A stretch of DNA of 25,768 bases from Rhodobacterales bacterium. Lineage in GTDB: Bacteria > Pseudomonadota > Alphaproteobacteria > Rhodobacterales > Rhodobacteraceae. A model generated the notes under the pieces. It saw nothing but the letters and a program-made list of their open reading frames with translations, was not told where the DNA came from and ran no database searches. Of the stretch, positions 1-8,774 are shown piece after piece (position 1 is the first letter of the stretch; each line of letters begins with the position of its first letter). The stretch is taken from the NCBI GenBank assembly GCA_009992615.1, contig JAACVA010000083.1, positions 1 through 25,768 of the forward strand, given 5' to 3'. Position numbers and translations under genes: made by a program.

Positions 1-238
1 TCGCATCCACCCCCAGATGGGCGCGCACCTTGAACCCATAGGAAATGCCCAGCAGCACCAGCCAGGCGAACATCACCAGAACCACCTCGAGGCTCCAGAT
101 GACTGACGAGTTGAAACCATAACGCAACACGACGTTGACAAAGGTCAACAGTGTCATGAGCCCCAGCAAAAGTGCGATCAGCGTTTCTTCCAGTTCGTCG
201 ATAAAGCCATGCTTGCGGGTCGATTCCGGTGCACTCAT
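1..238 (-). CDS. dctQ: TRAP transporter small permease DctQ (partial, 3' end off window)
   Basis: This is the start of the small membrane subunit (4-TM DctQ family) of a TRAP transporter, which links the periplasmic binding protein to the large DctM permease. The 79 visible residues start MSAPESTRKHGFIDELEETL and contain two hydrophobic helices, one ending in the family pattern TFVNVVLRYGF and a second beginning at WSLEVVLVMFAWLVLLG, followed by SYGFKVRAHLGVD. All of this is typical of DctQ. The ATG is preceded by GGGAGAA at suitable spacing. It lies downstream of dctP on the same strand, and a DctM gene is expected beyond the left edge. The rest of the gene is outside the window. Confidence 0.9.
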   Translation of the reverse strand, partial: MSAPESTRKHGFIDELEETLIALLLGLMTLLTFVNVVLRYGFNSSVIWSLEVVLVMFAWLVLLGISYGFKVRAHLGVDA

Positions 239-259
239 GTCCTGTTCTCCCAGGGTGCA

Positions 260-355
260 GTAAAAAGCTGCCGCACCCATGACAGGTGCGGCCTTTTACG
301 GGATGGCGGGTGGGGCGTCGTTGCGGGCATGACCCGCAACGCGCGTCATCCCGCC
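260..355 (-). promoter_or_regulatory. dctP-dctQ intergenic hairpins
   Basis: Three nested or adjacent inverted repeats fill the gap between dctP and dctQ. The first has GCCGCACC at 270-277 pairing with GGTGCGGC at 285-292, extended by flanking A and T runs. The second has GTTGCGGG at 320-327 pairing with CCCGCAAC at 333-340. The third has GGCGGG at 305-310 pairing with CCCGCC at 350-355, which encloses the second. They probably act as a partial terminator or an mRNA 3' stabiliser, so that dctP is made in excess of the membrane subunits. A stem-loop at this position is known from the Rhodobacter capsulatus dctPQM operon; the function here is inferred. Confidence 0.6.
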
Positions 356-362
356 AGCCTGC

Positions 363-1364
363 TCACATCGAGTCGTTGATCGCCTGCGCCGCATCAATGT
401 TTTCCTGGCCCACCTCATCGGCGAACTGCGCCCAGACCGGCTTCATCACAGCAACCCATTCGGCACGTTGTTCTGCTGTCAGTTCCCGGATCACACTGCC
501 GGCGTCGAGGATCGCCTGACGCGCTTCCAGGTCCACACCGGTTACGGCTGCGTTGCGTTCCGCAGTGACTTCGTTCACGATAGTCAGGAACTGATCGCGC
601 ACCGGTGCATCCAAGCTGTCCAGAAAATCGACCGAGGTTACAACCATGTAATCGATGATGCCGTGGTTGGTTTCGGTGATTCCGTCCTGCACCTCGAAAA
701 ACTTCTGGCCATAGATGTTCGACCAGGTGTTCTCCTGTCCATCCACCACCCCGGTCTGCAAGGCACCATAGACCTCGGCAAAGGCCATTGGCTGTGGTGA
801 AGCGCCCAGCGCCTCCATCTGCGCGACCAGAACGTCGGATGGCTGCACCCGGAATTTGAGTCCATTCGCATCACTGGGCACCAGCAGCGGCTTTTTCGCG
901 CTGATCTGCTTCATGCCGTTGTGCCAGTATCCCAGCCCCTGCAACCCGCGCCGTTGCATCATGTTCAGCATGTTGCGCCCGGTTTCAGACGCCTGAAACG
1001 CATCGACCGCCTCGATGTTCTTGAACATGAAGGGCAGGTCAAAGAGGCGAAAGGCCTTGGTGATCGGCTCAAACAGCGACAGCGAAGGCGCGGCCAGTTG
1101 CACGTCGCCGCGCAGCATCGCCTGGATCACCTGTTCGTCGGTGTACAGGGTCGAATTCGGAAACACCTCCATGCACATTGTACCGTTCATTTCGTCGTTC
1201 ACCCGCTGTTGCAACAGGCTGGCGGCGATCCCCTTGGGGTGCTTGTCGGTGTTGGTCACATGGCTGAACTTGACGACGGTTTCGCCTGCGTCGCAGGCCG
1301 CCATCGCCGCACCGGGCACCAGCGCCAACACAGCTACGCTTGCCGCTTTGATGAATTTTTTCAT
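363..1364 (-). CDS. dctP: TRAP transporter substrate-binding protein DctP
   Basis: This is the periplasmic solute receptor of a TRAP transporter, 333 residues and the usual family length. Residues 1-22 (MKKFIKAASVAVLALVPGAAMA) are a classical Sec signal peptide. Family landmarks are GDVQLAAPSLSLF, FDLPFMF, GLKFRVQPSDV (whose Arg normally salt-bridges the substrate carboxylate) and TGVVDGQENTWSNIY, which match the C4-dicarboxylate (DctP) branch. An in-frame upstream extension to 1469 exists, but the start at 1364 is preferred because GGGAGG lies just upstream and the signal peptide begins there. It is first in the dctPQ(M) operon and divergent from the M20 peptidase gene. The substrate is probably a C4-dicarboxylate, but TRAP receptors also bind other organic acids. 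Confidence 0.9.
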   Translation of the reverse strand: MKKFIKAASVAVLALVPGAAMAACDAGETVVKFSHVTNTDKHPKGIAASLLQQRVNDEMNGTMCMEVFPNSTLYTDEQVIQAMLRGDVQLAAPSLSLFEPITKAFRLFDLPFMFKNIEAVDAFQASETGRNMLNMMQRRGLQGLGYWHNGMKQISAKKPLLVPSDANGLKFRVQPSDVLVAQMEALGASPQPMAFAEVYGALQTGVVDGQENTWSNIYGQKFFEVQDGITETNHGIIDYMVVTSVDFLDSLDAPVRDQFLTIVNEVTAERNAAVTGVDLEARQAILDAGSVIRELTAEQRAEWVAVMKPVWAQFADEVGQENIDAAQAINDSM

Positions 1365-1496
1365 GAAGTCCTCCCAAAGGATCAAATTGCGCGGGCGGGT
1401 TGCCCCCACCACATAGACGCTATCCTGCCAAGATTTCGTCGCCTTGTTCAAAGGGATTCGCACCGGCACCGCAACAAATTATCACTGTCGCCCTCG

Positions 1497-1524
1497 TGCA
1501 TACCCGCTTCTGGGTAGATTTGCA
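1497..1524. promoter_or_regulatory. Inverted repeat in dctP / M20 divergent region (candidate operator)
   Basis: TACCC at 1501-1505 and GGGTA at 1512-1516 form a short palindrome with a six-base centre, flanked on both sides by TGCA (about 1497-1500 and 1521-1524). It lies in the 207-base gap between the divergent dctP and M20 peptidase genes, closer to the latter. Symmetric sites like this often bind GntR- or LacI-type regulators, but no regulator gene is adjacent and no promoter could be assigned with confidence. Confidence 0.2.
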
Positions 1525-1571
1525 CAGAACAGACGCTTGTCGCGGGGCCCGACATCGGCCAAGGTCGGTCC

Positions 1572-2900
1572 ATGAAACACAGCCCAGATCCGATATTGGA
1601 CCCCTTGTACGACCGTCTGCATGACCGCATCGCCGACAGCCGCGACGCGCTGATCGCCCTGACACGGGATCTGATCCGCATCCCCACCCTTAACCCGCCC
1701 GGCGAAAACTATGGCGCGATATGCGATTATCTTGACCGGCGGTTGACCGCATCGGGGTTCCAGACCCAGCTCGTGCGGGCCGAGGGCGCACCGGGCGATT
1801 GCGACAGATACCCCCGCTGGAACATCGTCGCGCGCCGCGACGGGGGCCGGGCCGGGCCGTGTGTGCATTTCAACTCGCACACCGATGTCGTCGATGTCGG
1901 CCTTGGCTGGACGCAGGATGCGTTCGGCGGTGCCCTGATTGACGACGGGCACGGCGCGCGGATCTATGGCCGCGGCGCCTGTGACATGAAGGGCGGTCTG
2001 GCCGCGTCGATCATCGCCGCCGAATGCTTCATTGCCGAATTCCCGGATTTCGCCGGCGCGATCGAGATTTCCGGCACCGCAGATGAGGAATCGGGCGGCT
2101 ATGGCGGCGTCGCCTATCTGGCCGAACGGGGGTATTTCAGCCCCGAGAGGGTGCAGCACGTCATCATCCCCGAACCATTGAACAAGGATCGCGTGTGTTT
2201 GGGCCATCGCGGCGGCTGGTGGGCCGAGATCGAGACGTTTGGCGAAATTGCCCATGGTTCGATGCCGTTTCTCGGTGATTGCGCGATCCGGCATATGGGC
2301 GCGGTGCTGAACGCTTTCGAGGATCGGCTTTTTCCGGCCATGGCGGCGCGGCGCACCGATATGCCGGTGGTGCCCGAGGGGGCGCGCCAATCGACGATGA
2401 ACATCAATTCGATTCATGGCGGCCAGGCCGAAACCCCGCATGACAGCACAGCCCTGCCCTCGCACTGTGTGCCCGACCGGTGCCGCATCGTGATTGACCG
2501 GCGGTTTCTTGTCGAAGAGCCGCTGGACCAGGTGCGCGACGAGGTGCGCGGCATTCTCGACGGTCTGGTCCACACCCGCCCGAATTTCGAATATGACCTG
2601 CGCGAATTGAACCACGTCCTGCCCTCGATGACCGACCGTGACGCCCCGGTGGCGCGCACCGTGGCCGCCGCAATCCGCCAGGTGACAGGCAAAGACGCCG
2701 AATTCGTCGCCTCGCCCGGCACCTATGATCAAAAGCATATCGACAGGATCGGCAAACTGAAGAACTGTATCGCCTATGGCCCCGGCATTCTGGAACTGGC
2801 GCACAAGCCGGATGAATGGATCGGGGTCGATGACATGATGGACAGCGTGATGGTCATGGCGCTGTCCCTGGTGGCCTTGTTGGCGCCGGAACAAACCTGA
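1572..2900 (+). CDS. M20 family metallopeptidase/deacylase (ArgE/DapE-like)
   Basis: This is a cytoplasmic di-zinc hydrolase of the M20 family (acetylornithine deacetylase / succinyl-diaminopimelate desuccinylase type), 442 residues. The metal ligands and catalytic residues are in their usual order: H103 and D105 in HFNSHTDVVDVG, the bridging D138 in GRGACDMKGG, the E172-E173 pair in TADEESGG (general base plus ligand), and a late His in PGTYDQKH. The central lid domain lies roughly between residues 200 and 320. The start is supported by AAGG eight bases upstream. It is first in a cluster with a family 5 binding protein, DppBC-like permeases, an SDR and a P1 peptidase, so it probably cleaves an imported dipeptide or N-acyl amino acid. 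A biosynthetic ArgE or DapE role is less likely in this context. Confidence 0.85.
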   Translation: MKHSPDPILDPLYDRLHDRIADSRDALIALTRDLIRIPTLNPPGENYGAICDYLDRRLTASGFQTQLVRAEGAPGDCDRYPRWNIVARRDGGRAGPCVHFNSHTDVVDVGLGWTQDAFGGALIDDGHGARIYGRGACDMKGGLAASIIAAECFIAEFPDFAGAIEISGTADEESGGYGGVAYLAERGYFSPERVQHVIIPEPLNKDRVCLGHRGGWWAEIETFGEIAHGSMPFLGDCAIRHMGAVLNAFEDRLFPAMAARRTDMPVVPEGARQSTMNINSIHGGQAETPHDSTALPSHCVPDRCRIVIDRRFLVEEPLDQVRDEVRGILDGLVHTRPNFEYDLRELNHVLPSMTDRDAPVARTVAAAIRQVTGKDAEFVASPGTYDQKHIDRIGKLKNCIAYGPGILELAHKPDEWIGVDDMMDSVMVMALSLVALLAPEQT

Positions 2901-2918
2901 CCGACAGGGAGAACCACC

Positions 2919-4385
2919 ATGCGCCTCACCCCCCTTTTCGCCTTCCTTGTCCTTGGCGCCACAGCCGCCACCGCGCAAGATGCCATCACCGTCGCCGTGC
3001 AGTTGGAGCCACCAAACCTTGACCCCACGGGGGGGGCTGCCGGGGCGATCGACACCGTGCTTTATTCCAACGTGTTCGAGGGGCTGACGCGGTTTGCCTC
3101 TGACGGGTCGATCATCCCCGGCCTGGCGCAATCCTGGGAGATTTCCGAAGACGGGCTGACCTATACCTTCACGCTGCGCGACGGCGTGACGTTTCATGAC
3201 GGCACGACGATGGATGCGGATGATGTGAAATTCAGCCTCGACCGTGCCCGCGCCGAGGACAGCACCAACGCCCAGAAGGGCCTGTTCGCCCCCATCGACA
3301 CGGTCGAAGTGGTGAATCCGTTGACCGTGAAAGTGACGCTGAAACAGCCCACGGGCATGTTCCTGTTCAACATGGCCTGGGGCGACGCCGTGATCGTGGC
3401 CCCCGAAAGCATTGCCGGAATCGCCAACACCCCGATCGGCACCGGCGCTTTCAAATTCGCGCAATGGGTGCAGGGCGACCGGATTGATCTGGTGAAAAAC
3501 CCCGATTACTGGGGCACTCCTGCCCTTCTGGACCGCGCGACGTTCAAGTTCATCTCAGACCCCACCGCCGCCTTCGCCGCCGTCATGGCCGAGGATGTGG
3601 ATGCCTTCGTCGGCTTTCCCGCCCCGGAAAACCTGCCGCAATTCCAGGCCGATCCGCGGTTTCAGGTGCTGATCGGCAACACCGAGGGTGAAACGATCCT
3701 GGCGATGAACAACAAGATGCCGCCCTTCAACGATGTGCGCGTGCGCCGCGCCGTGGCCCACGCCATCGACCGACAGGCAATCATCGACGGTGCGATGTTC
3801 GGCCTGGGCACCCCCATCGGCACCCATTTCGCGCCCCACAACCCCGCCTATGTCGATCTGACCGATCTGTCACAATTCGACCCCGCGATGTCGAAGAAAC
3901 TGCTGGCCGAGGCGGGGCTGGCCGATGGGTTCACCACCACGCTGAAACTGCCGCCGCCGTCTTATGCGCGGCGCGGCGGTGAAATCATCGCCAGCCAGCT
4001 GCGCGCGGTCGGCATCACTGCCGAAATCGAAACCCAGGAATGGCCGCTGTGGCTGGAAAACACGTTCAAGGGCAAGGATTTCGGGCTGACCATCGTGTCA
4101 CACACCGAACCGATGGACATCGGCATCTACGCCAATCCCGAATACTATTTCCAGTATGGCAAGCCTGAGTTTGTCGCCCTCATGGACAAACTGAACGCCA
4201 CCACCGACCCGGAGGGCCGCACCGCGCTGTTGCAGCAGGCCCAACGGATGATCGCCGACGATTATGTGAACGCCTATCTGTTCGAACTGGCAATTCCCAC
4301 GGTCGCCAAGGCGGGGCTGCAAGGGCTGTGGCTGAACCAACCGACCCAGGCGGTGGATCTGACCGGCGTAAGCTGGGCCAACTGA
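2919..4385 (+). CDS. ABC transporter substrate-binding protein, family 5 (peptide/nickel type)
   Basis: This is the periplasmic receptor of a DppA/OppA-like importer, 488 residues. Residues 1-19 form a signal peptide (MRLTPLFAFLVLGATAATA). The mature protein shows the family order: LEPPNLDPTGG near the N-terminus, YSNVFEGLTRF, LAQSWEISEDGLTYTFTLRDGVTFHDG, the IGTGAFKF block, and KNPDYWG. The start is supported by AGGGAGAA about 8 bases upstream, and it lies 18 bases after the M20 gene, so the two are probably cotranscribed. The cognate permeases begin 1 kb downstream, after two unrelated small genes. The ligand cannot be read from the sequence; a short peptide or peptide-like amide fits the neighbouring hydrolases. 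Confidence 0.9.
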   Translation: MRLTPLFAFLVLGATAATAQDAITVAVQLEPPNLDPTGGAAGAIDTVLYSNVFEGLTRFASDGSIIPGLAQSWEISEDGLTYTFTLRDGVTFHDGTTMDADDVKFSLDRARAEDSTNAQKGLFAPIDTVEVVNPLTVKVTLKQPTGMFLFNMAWGDAVIVAPESIAGIANTPIGTGAFKFAQWVQGDRIDLVKNPDYWGTPALLDRATFKFISDPTAAFAAVMAEDVDAFVGFPAPENLPQFQADPRFQVLIGNTEGETILAMNNKMPPFNDVRVRRAVAHAIDRQAIIDGAMFGLGTPIGTHFAPHNPAYVDLTDLSQFDPAMSKKLLAEAGLADGFTTTLKLPPPSYARRGGEIIASQLRAVGITAEIETQEWPLWLENTFKGKDFGLTIVSHTEPMDIGIYANPEYYFQYGKPEFVALMDKLNATTDPEGRTALLQQAQRMIADDYVNAYLFELAIPTVAKAGLQGLWLNQPTQAVDLTGVSWAN

Positions 4386-4388
4386 ACC

Positions 4389-4414
4389 CGGGGCGGCGGC
4401 GCGGCCACGCCCCG
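4389..4414 (+). terminator. GC-rich hairpin after the binding-protein gene
   Basis: CGGGGCG at 4389-4395 pairs with CGCCCCG at 4408-4414, immediately after the binding-protein stop codon. No T-run follows. It may stabilise the 3' end of the M20/binding-protein mRNA or act as a weak attenuator; it is not a canonical intrinsic terminator. Confidence 0.4.
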
Positions 4415-4525
4415 CCGCCTGCCGGAACCGGCGTCTTGTGTCAGGCGATCACCTTGGCGTGCGCCCCCTTTCATCGGGGTCGCTTTCCGGGCTAACGCAG
4501 CGGAAAATCTGTGAAAGGCGCGCCC

Positions 4526-4996
4526 ATGCAACCCGAACCGCTGACTCCTGCCGACAAGCGCGATGCGCTGGCCGTGATGATCCTGCGGTTGGGGCTGGCA
4601 TGGTTCATTTTTTTGTGGGCCGCGCACAAGATCATCACGCCCGGCCAATACCAACAACTGGCGCGCCACTTCGATCAGGTCGATCTGTCGCTGACCCAGA
4701 TCTATGGCACCGGCAGCGTGCAGATCCTGCTGTGCGCCCTCGCCGCGCTGGGGCTGTTGCGTGCGTTGTCTTATGGTGGGTTGGCGGTGATGCACCTGTT
4801 CACCGTCACCCGCCGTTGGGAGGGGTTCTTTGACCCTTTCGCGCTGAACGACAACGGTTTTCCGATCAACCGCAATCAGGTGATCGACCTGGCCGTAATG
4901 GCCGCCTTCATTGCGCTGATCCTGTTGATTCCCCGCGATCATTTCTCGCTGGGGGGCTGGCTGCGCCGCCACATGGGGCGATCGTGGTGGCAATAA
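4526..4996 (+). CDS. DoxX-like small integral membrane protein
   Basis: This 156-residue protein has about four hydrophobic helices. The first (AVMILRLGLAWFIFLWAAHK) has the length and look of the DoxX-family N-terminal helix, followed by a pair around VQILLCALAALGLLRALSYG and a last one around VIDLAVMAAFIALILLI. The start at 4526 has AAAGG eight bases upstream; a GTG at 4511 would add five residues but lacks a good ribosome site. DoxX-family proteins are membrane proteins of poorly defined function, some linked to quinone or thiol redox. The gene lies between the binding protein and its permeases and has no evident transport role. Assignment to DoxX is by general resemblance only. Confidence 0.6.
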   Translation: MQPEPLTPADKRDALAVMILRLGLAWFIFLWAAHKIITPGQYQQLARHFDQVDLSLTQIYGTGSVQILLCALAALGLLRALSYGGLAVMHLFTVTRRWEGFFDPFALNDNGFPINRNQVIDLAVMAAFIALILLIPRDHFSLGGWLRRHMGRSWWQ

Positions 4997-4998
4997 CC

Positions 4999-5027
4999 CC
5001 AGCCGGTGATGGCGCGCCGCCGGTTGG
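4999..5027. terminator. Hairpin between convergent DoxX-like and DUF465 genes
   Basis: CCAGCCGG at 4999-5006 can pair with CCGGTTGG at 5020-5027 (eight pairs including one G-T). It sits between the convergent stops at 4996 and 5073, where a bidirectional terminator is expected. There is no T-run on either strand, so the call is weak. Confidence 0.3.
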
Positions 5028-5072
5028 CCCCGCATCAGCACGCGGAACCAATCTTTTTGCGAAAACAGACGC

Positions 5073-5306
5073 TCAGGCCAGAAGCCGGGCAATCTCGTCT
5101 TTCAGGTGCATCCGCTGTTTGCGCATCTCTTCCTCGGCGAACTGATCCATCGGCGTGACGTTTGATTCGGCTGCGTGGATCTTGCGGTTCACATCGTGAT
5201 ATTCTTCCACAAGCTTGCGAAAATGCGCGTCGGTTTCCTTCAGGGTCTGCATTTTTTCCAATTTGTCTGGAAACTCTTCGGTCAGTTCGTGAGGGGTGTG
5301 AGACAC
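5073..5306 (-). CDS. YdcH family protein (DUF465)
   Basis: This 77-residue, charged, helical protein is typical of YdcH/DUF465, a small conserved family of unknown function with a predicted antiparallel coiled coil. Visible family features are the FPDKLEKMQTLKETDAHFRKLVEEY segment (split here as FPDKLEKMQ and DAHFRKLVEEYHDVN) and the late EEEMRKQRMHLKDEI helix. The start is a GTG at 5304-5306, chosen because AAGGAG precedes it at ideal spacing; the longer open frame upstream has no ribosome site. It is transcribed against the surrounding transport cluster. An FNR-like site lies about 60 bases upstream of its start and could control it. Confidence 0.85.
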   Translation of the reverse strand: MSHTPHELTEEFPDKLEKMQTLKETDAHFRKLVEEYHDVNRKIHAAESNVTPMDQFAEEEMRKQRMHLKDEIARLLA

Positions 5307-5360
5307 AGAAAACTCCTTGATTAAGCTGTTGCAACCTGCACTGGCACGGTGGCGCGCGCC

Positions 5361-5374
5361 TTGACATGGATCAA
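5361..5374. promoter_or_regulatory. FNR/FnrL-like box (TTGACATGGATCAA)
   Basis: TTGAC-ATGG-ATCAA differs from the consensus TTGAT-N4-ATCAA at one position, a variant commonly accepted for FNR-family sites in alphaproteobacteria. It lies in the 116-base gap between the DUF465 gene (centre about 61 bases from its GTG) and the DppB-like permease (centre about 55 bases from its ATG), so either gene could be the target. FnrL itself is encoded in this window. No clear -10 box could be assigned to either side. Confidence 0.45.
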
Positions 5375-5422
5375 CCCAATATGCCGCTGGACCGCCCCGC
5401 GATCCACCCCTAACGTCGGCCC

Positions 5423-6366
<944 letters not shown>

Positions 6367-6370
<4 letters not shown>

Positions 6371-7182
6371 GGCGCAACCTGATCCTCGGGGCCGTCCTCA
6401 CCGGGACGTTCGTTCTGGCGGCGTTGGTATCGTTCGTATTCACGCCCTACGACATCGAAGCGCTGGACATTCCAAACAAGTTGCAACCGCCGAATGGCGC
6501 CCACTGGTTCGGCACCGATCATTTCGGGCGCGACATCCTGAGCATGATCATGCTGGGTGCGCGCACCTCCATCGCTGTGGCGCTGCTGGCCGTGGGCATC
6601 GGCATGGGGCTGGGCATTCCGCTGGGCCTGGCGGCGGCGGCGCGGCACGGTCGGGCGCTGGACGAATTCATCATGCGGGGCAACGATCTGATTTTTGCGT
6701 TTCCCAGCCTTGTCATCGCCATTCTGATCACCGCCACCTTCGGTGCGGGGGCGGTGAATGCGATCATCGCCATCGGCATTTTCAACGTGCCGGTGTTCGC
6801 CCGCCTGACCCGGGGCGCCGCCCTGGGCCTGTGGGGGCGCGATTTCATCCTGGCGGCCCGTGTGGTGGGAAAATCGTCGGCGCGCATCAGCGTTGAACAT
6901 ATCCTGCCCAACATCGCCAACCTGATGATCGTGCAGGGCACCATTCAGTTTTCCCTGGGCATTCTGGCCGAGGCGGGGCTGTCCTATGTCGGCCTTGGCG
7001 CGCAGCCGCCGACACCCAGCTGGGGTCGGATGCTGGCCGACGCGCAGACACTGGTCAGCATCGCGCCGCATCTGGCGCTGTTTCCAGGCATGGCGATCGT
7101 CCTTACGGTGCTGGGGCTGAACCTGATGGGCGACGGGCTGCGCGATTGGCTGGACCCGCGGTTGCGGGTGGTGCGGGCATGA
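6367..7182 (+). CDS. ABC transporter permease, DppC-like
   Basis: This is the second permease subunit, 271 residues. The DppC hallmark WFGTDHFGRDILSMIMLGARTS follows the first helix and a short periplasmic stretch (visible as HWFGTDHFGRDILS). The ATPase-docking loop is FILAARVVGKSSARISVEHILPN near residue 165, and the late segment LAEAGLSYVGLGAQPPTPSWG is typical of DppC/OppC. It overlaps both neighbours by ATGA junctions, so translation is probably coupled through the permease-permease-ATPase series. Confidence 0.92.
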
Positions 7183-8774
7183 CGTTGCTGTCGGTGCAGG
7201 GGCTGGACGTGGCGATCAACGGCGCGCCGATCCTGCGCGGCGTGTCGTTCGACATCGCGCCGGGGCAGATCGTGGCACTGACCGGCGAATCCGGCTCGGG
7301 CAAATCGATGACGGCGCTGGCCACCATGGGGCTGCTGCCCAAGGGGGCGGTGGCGGCGGGCAAGTTGTTGCTGGAAGGGCGCGATATCCTGACGACGCCC
7401 GAAACCGCCCTGTGCGCCCTGCGCGGCAATGCCATGGGGATGGTGTTTCAAGAGCCGATGACCGCCCTGAACCCGGTGCACAGCATCGGCGATCAGGTGG
7501 CCGAGACCCTGCGCATCCACGGCACCGACAGCCGCGCCGAGGCGCGCCGCATCGCCCGCGACATGCTGGCACGGGTCGGATTGCCCGACGACAGGTTTCC
7601 CCTGTCGCGTTTCCCACACGAATTGTCGGGCGGACAGCGCCAGCGCGTGGTCATCGCCATGGCCATCGCCCGGCGGCCCCGCCTGCTGATCGCCGATGAA
7701 CCCACAACCGCGCTGGATGTGACCACACAGGCACAAATCCTGGATCTGTTGCGCGGGCTTGTGGCGGATTTCGGCATGGGGCTGATGATGATCACCCATG
7801 ATCTGGCGGTGGTGGCAAAGATGGCCGACCGGATCGTGGTGATGAAAGACGGCGCGGTGGTGGAACAGGGCGAGACCCGGCAAATCCTGCACCACATGCG
7901 CCACCCCTACACACGCGCGCTGCTGGCGGCCTCGACTCACCGGCCGAAACTCTCGCCCCGCATCACCAAGGACGATCCGATCCTGACGGTGACGGACGCG
8001 GTGCGCAGCTATGCGGAGCCGCGCAAAACCCTGTTCGGCCCGCGCACCGTGCGGCGCGCCGTTGATGGCGTCAGCCTGACGATCCACAACCGCGAACGGG
8101 TGGGGCTGGTGGGCGAATCGGGCTGTGGCAAATCCACATTGACCCGGGCGATCCTGGGGCTGGAACCGTTGCAGGGCGGCACGATCACCGCCTTTGGCCA
8201 CGACATCGCCAACCTGCCCCCCGCCCTGCGCAGCGGTTTGCAGGTGGTGTTCCAGGACCCCTATGGCAGCTTCAATCCCCGCCACAAGGTTGCCCGCCTG
8301 ATCGCCGAACCCTATCACCTGCTGCCCCGCCCCCCCGACAGCGCCCGCCGCGAGGCCGATATCGCGCAGGCCCTGACCGAAGTGGGCCTGACGCCCGGGG
8401 ACGCCGACAAGTACATTCACGAATTTTCCGGCGGGCAGCGCCAGCGCATCGCCATTGCCCGCGCCCTGATCCTGCGGCCCGATCTGATCGTGTTCGACGA
8501 GGCGGTGTCGGCGCTGGACGTATCCGTGCGCGCCCAGGTGCTGGACCTGCTGGCCCGGATCAGCGCATCCCATGGCCTGGCCTATCTGTTCATCAGTCAC
8601 GACCTTTCGGTGGTGCGCTCGGTGACGGACCGCGTGCTGGTGATGAAATCGGGCAAGATCGTCGAACAGGGAGAAACCCGGGCGGTTTTTTCCAACCCGC
8701 AACACCCCTACACCCGGGCGCTGATCGCCGCTGCGCCCGTTCTGCCCGCTTTGCATCAGGAGGAAACTGCATGA
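7179..8774 (+). CDS. ABC transporter ATP-binding protein with two nucleotide-binding domains (DppD-DppF fusion type)
   Basis: This 531-residue cytoplasmic ATPase carries two complete ABC domains in one chain, equivalent to fused DppD and DppF. Domain 1 has Walker A GESGSGKS at 36-43, signature LSGGQ at 149-153, Walker B LLIADEP and the H-loop in ITHDLAVV. Domain 2 has Walker A GESGCGKS at 312-319, signature FSGGQ at 416-420, Walker B LIVFDEA and ISHDLSVV. Each domain ends with the HPYTRAL motif of oligopeptide-type ATPases. The start at 7179 overlaps the permease stop; 11 extra upstream codons are open but sit inside the permease gene. It overlaps the SDR gene by ATGA. Confidence 0.95.
   Translation: MTLLSVQGLDVAINGAPILRGVSFDIAPGQIVALTGESGSGKSMTALATMGLLPKGAVAAGKLLLEGRDILTTPETALCALRGNAMGMVFQEPMTALNPVHSIGDQVAETLRIHGTDSRAEARRIARDMLARVGLPDDRFPLSRFPHELSGGQRQRVVIAMAIARRPRLLIADEPTTALDVTTQAQILDLLRGLVADFGMGLMMITHDLAVVAKMADRIVVMKDGAVVEQGETRQILHHMRHPYTRALLAASTHRPKLSPRITKDDPILTVTDAVRSYAEPRKTLFGPRTVRRAVDGVSLTIHNRERVGLVGESGCGKSTLTRAILGLEPLQGGTITAFGHDIANLPPALRSGLQVVFQDPYGSFNPRHKVARLIAEPYHLLPRPPDSARREADIAQALTEVGLTPGDADKYIHEFSGGQRQRIAIARALILRPDLIVFDEAVSALDVSVRAQVLDLLARISASHGLAYLFISHDLSVVRSVTDRVLVMKSGKIVEQGETRAVFSNPQHPYTRALIAAAPVLPALHQEETA

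Noticed and set aside
1482..3464. 660-codon open frame on the minus strand across the M20 and binding-protein genes
   Set aside because: Shadow frame caused by high-GC codon bias. Its translation is low-complexity, rich in His/Gly/Arg, with no motifs, while the plus-strand proteins are clear family members.
6984..8756. 590-codon minus-strand open frame opposite the double ATPase
   Set aside because: Antisense shadow of an unmistakable ABC ATPase; composition is His/Gln/Gly-rich with no domain or ribosome site.
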